32,258 nt of DNA, taken from Propionibacteriales bacterium. GTDB taxonomy: Bacteria; Actinomycetota; Actinomycetes; Propionibacteriales; Nocardioidaceae. This document shows, piece by piece, positions 25,085 to 31,335 of this stretch (within the stretch, counting starts at the first letter, position 1; each line of letters starts with the position of its first letter). The notes under the pieces are model-generated. The model did no database searches and had not been told where the DNA came from. It saw nothing but the letters and a program-made list of their open reading frames with translations. The stretch covers positions 1-32,258 of the forward strand of contig WHTB01000017.1 of NCBI GenBank assembly GCA_009379735.1, given 5' to 3'. Made by a program: the position numbers and the translations under genes.

Positions 25085-26032
25085 ATGTCCCGACGCCGCA
25101 GCTCCCGCCGCTTCTGGCCCCGTGGCGGGTCGCTCACCCTCGCCACCGTGCTCGCCCTCGGGTTGACCGCGTGCGCCGACGACGGCTCGGACACCGTGGA
25201 CGGCTCTGGCTCTGGCTCTGGCTCTGGCTCGGGCAGCGGTTCCGGCTCGGGCAGCCTGGCTGACGCCGACCTCGGCCAGACGAGCGACGACCCGCTGGTG
25301 CGCAAGGCGGTCACCGAGTACACGTCGTACGTCAACGACGAGGTCGACGCCCTGGTCGCGGCCACCACGAAGTTCACCGACGCGGTCCGGGCCGGCGACG
25401 TCGAGCGGGCCAAGGCCCTGTACGCCCCGAGTCGCTGGCACTGGGAGACCATCGAGCCCATCGCCGGTCTGATCGAGGACGTGGACGGTGCAGTAGACGC
25501 CCGCGTGGACGACTTCGCCGGCGTTGACGACCCCGATTTCACCGGCTGGCACCGGATCGAGCACCTGCTGTGGGAGAAGGGTGACGTGCGGGCCGCCGCC
25601 GGCTTCGCCGACCGGCTCGACGCAGACCTGAAGCGGCTCGACCAGGAGATCGGGTCGCTGGAGATTCCGCCCGGAGCCGTAGCACTCGGCTCGGCCGAGC
25701 TGGTCGAGGAGGTCAGCGAGGGGAAGATCACCGGCGAGGAGGACCGCTACTCCCACACCGACCTGTGGGACATCGCTGCCAACGTCGAGGGAGCCAAGCA
25801 GGTGTACGAGACGCTGCGCCCGGCGACCACCCAGGCCGACGCCGACCTGGTCGCCAACATCGACGCCCACTTCGCCGACATCGACGCCGCGCTCGAGCCG
25901 TACCGATCGGGCTCTGGGTGGAAGTCGTACGACACACTCGCCGCTCCTCAGCGGGCCACGCTGCAGGCAGAGTTCGCGGCACTCGCCGAGCAGCTCGCGA
26001 CCGTTCCCGGCACGCTCGGGCTGTCGACCTGA
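25085..26032 (+). CDS. efeO: EfeO/EfeM-type iron-uptake lipoprotein (imelysin, M75 fold)
   Basis: This 315-residue predicted lipoprotein has the lipobox LTAC with C30, then an 18-residue (Gly-Ser)9 linker at 40-57. The M75/imelysin domain follows, with RWHWETIEPIAGLIEDVD and the metal-binding HxxE motif in FTGWHRIEHLLWE (H156, E159). The C-terminal part includes YSHTDLWDIAANVEGA. It lacks the N-terminal cupredoxin domain of E. coli EfeO and so resembles the shorter EfeM form. It probably binds ferric or ferrous iron outside the membrane. efeB follows 4 bases later. An iron box overlaps the promoter. Confidence 0.9.
   Translation: MSRRRSSRRFWPRGGSLTLATVLALGLTACADDGSDTVDGSGSGSGSGSGSGSGSGSLADADLGQTSDDPLVRKAVTEYTSYVNDEVDALVAATTKFTDAVRAGDVERAKALYAPSRWHWETIEPIAGLIEDVDGAVDARVDDFAGVDDPDFTGWHRIEHLLWEKGDVRAAAGFADRLDADLKRLDQEIGSLEIPPGAVALGSAELVEEVSEGKITGEEDRYSHTDLWDIAANVEGAKQVYETLRPATTQADADLVANIDAHFADIDAALEPYRSGSGWKSYDTLAAPQRATLQAEFAALAEQLATVPGTLGLST
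25202..25231 (+). repeat. Tandem 6-base repeat in the EfeO linker
   Basis: GGCTCT occurs four times in a row (25202-25225), followed by a fifth unit GGCTCG. It encodes part of the (Gly-Ser)9 linker after the lipobox cysteine. Gains or losses of units would keep frame and only change the tether length. Confidence 0.9.
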
Positions 26033-26036
26033 TCCG

Positions 26037-27260
26037 ATGAGACGTCGCACGCTGATCGGTGGCGCGGTCGGAGCCGGGGCCGCAGCTGGGCTCGGGGTCG
26101 GTCTCGCAGCCGGATCCGACGGCTCGCCGGACCGTCGGCACCGTCCGCGCGGGTTCCATGGACGCACCCAGCCGGGGGTCGCCGAGGGCACCCGCTCGTT
26201 CGTGGCGCTCGCTGCGTTCCAGGTCGTCGCCGCCGACCGCGGCGAGCTCGCCGACACGCTCCGCGCCCTGACCGTCGAGGCTGCCCGGCTCGTCGACGGC
26301 GAGGGGTACGACGCGTCCGACTCTCGACTCCCGCCTCGAGACACCGGAGTCGTCGAGCCGGCCGAGACCCGTGGGACGTCGGTGACGGTGTCCGTCGGCG
26401 CGTCGCTGTTCGACGACCGGTATGGACTCGCCGACCGGGTGCCGGCCGAGCTGGTCGAGATGCCGTTCCTCGCCAACGACCGCCTCGACCCGGCCTGGAC
26501 GCATGCCGACCTGCTCGTCCAGGTCGCCGCAGACCGACCAGACCTACTGCATCACGCGCTGCGCCAGCTGGCCCGGTCCACCCGCGAAGGGCTGGCCCTG
26601 CGTTGGACGCTCGACGGCTTTGCCCGGCAGGACACCGCGGAGCGGGCCGGCCGCACCGACAACCGCAACCTGCTCGGCTTCAAGGACGGCACCGCCAACC
26701 TCGCCCCACGAGACACCGCCGAGATGAACCGCTTTGTCTGGCTCGATGACGACAGCGACGCCGGCGCCGAGCCCGCCTGGACGGCGAACGGCAGCTACCA
26801 GGTAGTGCGGCTGATCCGGCTTCTGGTGGAGCGCTGGGACCGGGTCGCCCTGGAGCGGCAGGAGCAGATCATCGGCCGCCGCAAGGACAGCGGCGCGCCA
26901 CTCGGCGGGGATGACGAGGCCGACGCACCGGACTTCGCTCGCGACCCCGACAGCACGACGACTCCGGCCGACGCCCACATCCGGTTGGCTCGTCCCCGAA
27001 CCAAGTCGACCGAGCACCAGCGGATGCTCCGCAAGGGTTTCAACTTCGCCAACGGATCCGACCGCGCCGGGATGCTCGACGAGGGGCTCGCGTTCGTGTC
27101 GTACCAACGCAGCCTGTCGACGTTCCTGTCGGTGCAAGAGCGGATGAAGGGCGAGCTGTTGGAGGAGTACACGCTGCCGTTCGGCGGAGGCTTCTTCTTC
27201 GTCCTGCCCGGTGTACGCGACGGCGACGACTGGCTCGGCCGCGGGCTCCTGGAGGCCTGA
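26037..27260 (+). CDS. efeB: Dyp-type haem peroxidase EfeB (Tat-exported)
   Basis: This 407-residue protein starts MRRRTLIGGAVGAGAAAG, a twin-arginine-like signal. The DyP catalytic aspartate is D217 in LLGFKDGTANL. The proximal haem histidine is H314 (AHIRLARPR), and the distal arginine R332 lies 18 residues later, the same spacing as in E. coli EfeB (H329/R347, from memory). FNFANG and the C-terminal GGGFFFVLPGV are also typical. It follows efeO by 4 bases and should be controlled by the same iron box. EfeB works with EfeO in iron uptake. No efeU permease gene lies in this window. Confidence 0.93.
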   Translation: MRRRTLIGGAVGAGAAAGLGVGLAAGSDGSPDRRHRPRGFHGRTQPGVAEGTRSFVALAAFQVVAADRGELADTLRALTVEAARLVDGEGYDASDSRLPPRDTGVVEPAETRGTSVTVSVGASLFDDRYGLADRVPAELVEMPFLANDRLDPAWTHADLLVQVAADRPDLLHHALRQLARSTREGLALRWTLDGFARQDTAERAGRTDNRNLLGFKDGTANLAPRDTAEMNRFVWLDDDSDAGAEPAWTANGSYQVVRLIRLLVERWDRVALERQEQIIGRRKDSGAPLGGDDEADAPDFARDPDSTTTPADAHIRLARPRTKSTEHQRMLRKGFNFANGSDRAGMLDEGLAFVSYQRSLSTFLSVQERMKGELLEEYTLPFGGGFFFVLPGVRDGDDWLGRGLLEA

Positions 27261-27299
27261 GGCCGCAGACTGCACGGGTCCACTGATGCCGACGGCTCG

Positions 27300-27354
27300 A
27301 AGTGAACGAAATTGCTGCCACCAGCGCGTCTGCTGACCGCCATTTCGTTCACTT
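27300..27354. terminator. Inverted repeat between convergent efeB and glutaredoxin genes
   Basis: The arms AAGTGAACGAAAT (27300-27312) and ATTTCGTTCACTT (27342-27354) match over 13 bases. A smaller CAGC/GCTG pair (27322-27325, 27332-27335) lies inside the 29-base loop. No T-run follows, so transcription termination is inferred from position. Confidence 0.6.
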
Positions 27355-27374
27355 GGTCGCGAGCAACGCGCAGG

Positions 27375-27620
27375 TCAGCGGGTGAGCGCGGCCCGCAGCC
27401 GGGTTGGGTCGACCCGCCAGAAGTCGTGCGGGGCGCCGTCGACCAGGATCACCGGGATCTGCTCCCAGTACTGAGCGTGCAGGTGCTCGTCGGCGGTGAT
27501 GTCGACCTCCTGCCAGCCGACGCCGAGCTCGGCGCACACCCGCTCGATCACCACCTGGGCGTCGTCGCAGAGATGGCAGCCGGGACGGGAGTAGAGGACG
27601 ACGCGGGCCTCGGCCGTCAC
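27375..27620 (-). CDS. Glutaredoxin-like thiol protein
   Basis: This 81-residue thioredoxin-fold protein has the redox pair in YSRPGCHLCDDAQ (C15, C18) and the cis-proline segment EQIPVILVDG. It belongs to the small glutaredoxin-like family (DUF836 type) found beside haem genes in actinobacteria (Rv0508 position in mycobacteria, from memory). The GTG start overlaps the acyl-CoA ligase stop as GTGA, so it is cotranscribed with the ligase. The efe genes separate it from rex. Confidence 0.88.
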   Translation of the reverse strand: MTAEARVVLYSRPGCHLCDDAQVVIERVCAELGVGWQEVDITADEHLHAQYWEQIPVILVDGAPHDFWRVDPTRLRAALTR

Positions 27621-29236
27621 GCCAACCCCATCGCGCGCCGCTGCTCGGTCGCCCGGAGGCGGCCCTTCGCGACCTTGCCGGTGACCGACCGCGGGAGCTC
27701 GGTGACGACGTGCAGGTCCCGCGGCTGCTTGAACCTGGCCAGCCGACGGTCACAGTGCGCCCGGACCTGCTCGGCCACCCGCGCGTCGTCCAGCCCCTGG
27801 TGCGGCTCCGTGACGACGTACGCCACGACCGCCTCGCCGGTCTCGGGGTCGGGCACACCGATGACCGCGGCCTCGACCACGCCGTCGACCTCGGCGAGTA
27901 CGTCCTCGATCTCCGAGGGGTACACGTTGAAGCCGGACACGATCACGATCTCCTTCAACCGGTCGACCAGGAACAGGTCGCCGTCGGCGTCGAGGTATCC
28001 CACGTCTCCGGTGGCGTACCAGCCGTCGGCGTCAGGACCCTCGCCGGCATCGGGCCAGTACCCGTCGAACAGGTTGCCGCCACGAACCCATACCTCGCCG
28101 GCGTCCGCGCCCTCCACCTCATGGCCCTCGTCGAGGACGCGCAGCTCGACGCCGGGCAGTGCCTTGCCGACCGACCCCGGCTTCGGCTCGGTCGACATCA
28201 GAGTCGACGTCACGGCGGGGGCCGCTTCGGTGAGGCCGTAGCCCTGGTGCACCTGCACACCGGCGGCGGTCTCGAACCGGCGGACGTCCTCCGGCGTCAT
28301 CGGCCCGGCCCCGGTCACGACGAGTCGCACCGAGGTCAACCGCCCGGCCACGTCGGACAGCTCCGCCCAGGCGCCGAGCACCGGTGGGGCGACCGGCACG
28401 ATGGTGGCCCCCTCGCGCTGCACCAGCGCCAGCGTCCCCTCGGCGTCGAACCGGGCCTGGATGAGCAGCCGGGCGCCCTGCCTGAGCACCTGACCGAGCA
28501 CGCCGTTCAGCCCGTAGACATGGAACAGCGGGAGTACGCCGAGGACGACGTCGTCGGGCCCCATCGCCTCGGTCGTCGTCGCAGCGGCCTGCTCGATGTT
28601 GGTCAGCAGCGCGAGGTGGGACAGCATGGCGGCCCGCGGGCGTCCGCTGGTGCCCGAGGTGTAGAGGAGTACGGCCAGCGCATGCGGGTCCTGCGGGGCC
28701 ACCGCGGCCATCGGATCCGCGGCCAGCAGCGCGTCGTAGCCCTGCTCGTCCGGAACCGTCGCGGCATCGACGACGACGACCGCCGGCACGACCGTACGCG
28801 CGCGCAGCTGTTCGTCGGCGCCCGCCAGCGCGTCGGCCAGCCCGCCGACCGCTCCACGGACCGCTGCGGCGGTGTCGCTCTCACAGATCACGACCCGCGC
28901 CCCGCTGTCGGCGAGGACCCGCACGACCTCGCCGGTGGGCGACGTGGGGTTGAGGGGTACGGCGACCAGGCCGGCGCGCAGGATCCCCAGGTAACAGCTC
29001 ACGAACTCCACCCGGTTGGTCAGCGACACCGCGACGCGGTAGCCGGCGACCAGGCCGAGCTGGACCAGGCCGGCCGCCACCCGGTCGGCCTCGGCGTCGA
29101 GCTCGGACCAGGTGAGGCTGCGGCGGCCGTCGGACACCGCGCTGGCGTCGCCGCGCACGCCCGCCTGCTCACGCAGCAGGTCGGCGACGTTGGCGACGGT
29201 GGGGCGGATCACCGTCGCGCCGTCTGGAGGCTCCAC
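27617..29236 (-). CDS. Long-chain fatty acid-CoA ligase-like AMP-binding enzyme
   Basis: This ANL-family adenylating enzyme is about 539 residues long. The P-loop is LLYTSGTSGRPRAAMLSH, with Arg instead of the usual Lys. HQGYGLTEAAPAV binds the adenylate, and YATGDVGYLDADGDLFLVDRLKEIVIVSGFNVYPSEIED forms the hinge. The catalytic lysine is in RSVTGKVAKGRLR. The best match is an acyl-CoA synthetase; the chain length it uses cannot be read. The start is uncertain: GTG at 29236 is used, but GTG at 29257 and 29212 are alternatives without clear ribosome-binding sites. It is coupled to the glutaredoxin-like gene downstream. Confidence 0.85.
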   Translation of the reverse strand: MEPPDGATVIRPTVANVADLLREQAGVRGDASAVSDGRRSLTWSELDAEADRVAAGLVQLGLVAGYRVAVSLTNRVEFVSCYLGILRAGLVAVPLNPTSPTGEVVRVLADSGARVVICESDTAAAVRGAVGGLADALAGADEQLRARTVVPAVVVVDAATVPDEQGYDALLAADPMAAVAPQDPHALAVLLYTSGTSGRPRAAMLSHLALLTNIEQAAATTTEAMGPDDVVLGVLPLFHVYGLNGVLGQVLRQGARLLIQARFDAEGTLALVQREGATIVPVAPPVLGAWAELSDVAGRLTSVRLVVTGAGPMTPEDVRRFETAAGVQVHQGYGLTEAAPAVTSTLMSTEPKPGSVGKALPGVELRVLDEGHEVEGADAGEVWVRGGNLFDGYWPDAGEGPDADGWYATGDVGYLDADGDLFLVDRLKEIVIVSGFNVYPSEIEDVLAEVDGVVEAAVIGVPDPETGEAVVAYVVTEPHQGLDDARVAEQVRAHCDRRLARFKQPRDLHVVTELPRSVTGKVAKGRLRATEQRRAMGLA

Positions 29237-29361
29237 GCCGGGAGTCTTGCAGATCACCACGAGGGGCCAACCGGGGGTGGCGCCGCCGGTGGCGCGGCAG
29301 CTGTCCGCACGGCCGACGCAGACCCGGCCACGGCTCGCCGAATCGTGGATAGGCTCGCCGC

Positions 29362-30246
29362 ATGCCTCGCCGCTACCGCTACATCCCGCCGACCAACCTG
29401 CGGTCACGGTCGGTGCTGGCCGGAGAGGCGTCGGCTGCCGCAGCCGAGGTCGAGAGCGCTCTGAGTACGCCTCCGGACCCGACAGCGGCTGCCTTCTTCG
29501 ACGTCGACAACACGGTGATGCAAGGCGCGTCGGTCTTCCATCTCGCCAAGGGCCTGCACAAGCGGCACTTCTTCACCACCAGGGACATCGCCGCCGCGGC
29601 GTGGCAGCAGGCGTACTTCCGCATCGTCGGCGTCGAGGACCCGGAGCATGTCGCGTCGGCCCGGGAGAAGGCGCTGTCGTTCATCGCCGGCCACCGGGTC
29701 GAGGAGCTCGAGTCAGTCGGACAGGAGATCTTCGACGAGGCGATGGCGCACCGGATCTGGCCGGGCACCCGCGCCCTCGCCCAGATGCACCTCGACCAAG
29801 GGCAGCGGGTGTGGCTGGTCACCGCGGCGCCGATCGAGATCGCCCGCATCATCGTGTCGCGCCTCGGCCTCACCGGGGCGTTGGGCACCGTGGCCGAGCA
29901 TCACGACGGGGTCTACACCGGCCGGCTCGTCGGCGACCTGTTGCACGGCCCGGCCAAGGCCGAGGCGGTGAAGGCGCTGGCCGCTCGGGAAGGCATCGAC
30001 CTGGACCGCTCGTCGGCGTACTCCGACTCGTTCAACGACCTGCCCCTGCTGTCGCTGGTCGGCGACCCGTGTGCGATCAACCCCGACCCGAAGCTGCGGG
30101 AGCACGCGAGAGCGGCCGGCTGGCGCATCAGGGACTACCGCACCGGCCGGAAAGCGGCCAGGCTTGGGCTGTTCGCTGCCGGGTCCGCAGGGGCGCTGGT
30201 CGGCGCAGTCGCGGCCGGGGTGGCGATCCGGCGCCGCGTCGGCTGA
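29362..30246 (+). CDS. HAD-IB family phosphatase (SerB1-like)
   Basis: This 294-residue haloacid dehalogenase-superfamily protein has motif I FFDVDNTVM (D47, D49), motif II LVTAAP, a lysine in GPAKAEAVK and motif IV YSDSFNDLPLL. The pattern fits the HAD-IB/SerB-like subfamily (Rv0505c in mycobacteria, from memory). It has a variable N-terminus (RYRYIPPTNLRSRSVLAGEAS) and a C-terminal hydrophobic helix (LGLFAAGSAGALVGAVAAGVAI) followed by RRR, so it is probably membrane-tethered. The substrate is unknown; phosphoserine is not assured. It is divergent from the acyl-CoA ligase and lies just upstream of the sigma factor gene. Confidence 0.85.
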   Translation: MPRRYRYIPPTNLRSRSVLAGEASAAAAEVESALSTPPDPTAAAFFDVDNTVMQGASVFHLAKGLHKRHFFTTRDIAAAAWQQAYFRIVGVEDPEHVASAREKALSFIAGHRVEELESVGQEIFDEAMAHRIWPGTRALAQMHLDQGQRVWLVTAAPIEIARIIVSRLGLTGALGTVAEHHDGVYTGRLVGDLLHGPAKAEAVKALAAREGIDLDRSSAYSDSFNDLPLLSLVGDPCAINPDPKLREHARAAGWRIRDYRTGRKAARLGLFAAGSAGALVGAVAAGVAIRRRVG

Positions 30247-30358
30247 AACAAAATGTTACGAGGTGTAACCAAACATGCCCATACGGTGGCGTAAACCGGC
30301 GCCAGTAGGAAAGAATGGGACGAGACCAGAGACACGGTAACCGCAAGTTACTCACGGG

Positions 30359-30387
30359 TTCACAAAGTCCACCTGAGGCCCTACCAT
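30359..30387 (+). promoter_or_regulatory. Housekeeping-type promoter of the ECF sigma gene
   Basis: TTCACA (30359-30364) and TACCAT (30382-30387) are separated by 17 bases, close to the SigA/HrdB-type consensus. The predicted start, near 30394, gives a leader of about 44 bases that is almost entirely two small hairpins plus the ribosome-binding site. Confidence 0.55.
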
Positions 30388-30395
30388 CGTGACGT

Positions 30396-30426
30396 CTGCT
30401 TGGGAGGCAGCCCGGCGAAAGCCGGG
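30396..30426 (+). promoter_or_regulatory. Two leader hairpins before the sigma gene
   Basis: CTGC (30396-30399) can pair with GCAG (30407-30410). Directly after, CCCGGC (30411-30416) pairs with GCCGGG (30421-30426) around a GAAA tetraloop of the stable GNRA class. The second stem ends beside the ribosome-binding site GGGAGGGAG, so it may modulate translation. I do not recognise a known riboswitch. Confidence 0.5.
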
Positions 30427-30437
30427 GAGGGAGAGCG

Positions 30438-31217
30438 ATGCATTACGTCGACCACACCGGGGGCGCCGGGCTCGTGGCGCTGCGCCGGGCGGTCCTGGAG
30501 ATCGCTGGGCTGTTCGAGCCCGCGGTCGCCGTGGCCGGTGTCGACGGTTCGGTCGCCTCCGTACCCACCGGCCAGTGGCTCACGACCGACAGCGCAGGCA
30601 CGACCAGCACGGTCGGTTCAGCCGGCGGCCGGTCAAACAATGGGCAGCGACCTGAGTCGACCGACCCGGAGACCGAGCGGCTCGTCGCGCTCGTCGACCT
30701 GGCGCGAGCCGGCGACAGCGAGGCGTTCGGCCAGCTGTACGACCACTACGTGAGCTCGGTCTACCGGTTCCTGTACTACCGAGTCGGGTCGCACGCGCTC
30801 GCCGAGGACCTGACCAGCGAGACGTTCTTCCGGGCCCTGCGCAGCATGGCGTCGTTCAAGTGGCAGGGGCGCGACTTCGGCGCCTGGCTGATGACCATCG
30901 GGCGCAACCTGGTCGCCGACCACTACAAGTCGGGTCGTCAGCGCCTCGAGATCACCACCGACGACATGGGCGACCACGACCTGGCGCAGGCCGGGCCCGA
31001 GGACGACGTGATCGCCGGGCTGACCAACGAGGTCCTGCTCGGCGGCCTGCGCGAGCTCGCCCAGGAGCAGCAGGACTGCCTGGTGCTCCGGTTCCTGCAA
31101 GGCATGTCGATCTCCGAGACCGCGGCGATCCTCCAGCGCACCGAGGGTGCCGTCAAGCAGTTGCAGCTGCGGGCCGTACGCAACCTCGCCAAGCTGCTCC
31201 CGGAAGGACTGCGCTGA
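30438..31217 (+). CDS. bldN: BldN-like ECF sigma factor with long N-terminal extension
   Basis: This 259-residue protein has sigma region 2 at about 90-165 (AGDSEAFGQLYDHYVSSVYRF, then AEDLTSETFFRAL, FGAWLMTIGRNLVADHYKS). Region 4 is at about 200-255 (LAQEQQDCLVLRFLQGMSISETAAILQRTEGAVKQLQLRAVRNL). Residues 1-78 precede region 2 and are not sigma-like. In Streptomyces, SigBldN is made as a pro-protein with a cleaved extension of similar length (from memory). The ATG has GGGAGGGAGAG upstream. A candidate anti-sigma gene follows, as rsbN follows bldN, and two promoters in this window resemble the SigBldN consensus. Assignment to the BldN subgroup rests on these together. Confidence 0.85.
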   Translation: MHYVDHTGGAGLVALRRAVLEIAGLFEPAVAVAGVDGSVASVPTGQWLTTDSAGTTSTVGSAGGRSNNGQRPESTDPETERLVALVDLARAGDSEAFGQLYDHYVSSVYRFLYYRVGSHALAEDLTSETFFRALRSMASFKWQGRDFGAWLMTIGRNLVADHYKSGRQRLEITTDDMGDHDLAQAGPEDDVIAGLTNEVLLGGLRELAQEQQDCLVLRFLQGMSISETAAILQRTEGAVKQLQLRAVRNLAKLLPEGLR

Positions 31218-31257
31218 TGGCCGCGCGAGTAAGTCGTCCCGGTATGTCCTTACCGTG

Positions 31258-31286
31258 CGTAACCTCCTATCGGTCTCCGTCGTTGA
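31258..31286 (+). promoter_or_regulatory. Predicted SigBldN-type promoter of the candidate anti-sigma gene
   Basis: CGTAAC (31258-31263) and CGTTGA (31281-31286) are separated by 17 bases, one more than the remembered consensus spacing. They sit in the gap between the sigma gene and the next gene, 49 bases before its GTG. In Streptomyces rsbN is reported to be transcribed by SigBldN, so feedback control is a natural reading. Confidence 0.6.
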
Positions 31287-31335
31287 GGGGGCAGATCGGG
31301 TGCCGCAGCCAGGTGGCCCCGGCGGGTGATCCCTT

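Noticed and set aside
30255-30351. GTTAC/GTAAC pairs (30255-30269 and 30337-30351) upstream of the sigma gene as SigBldN promoters or operators
   Set aside because: No CGTTGA lies at the right distance in either orientation, and the five-base arms are too short to claim a binding site. A housekeeping-type promoter explains the region better.
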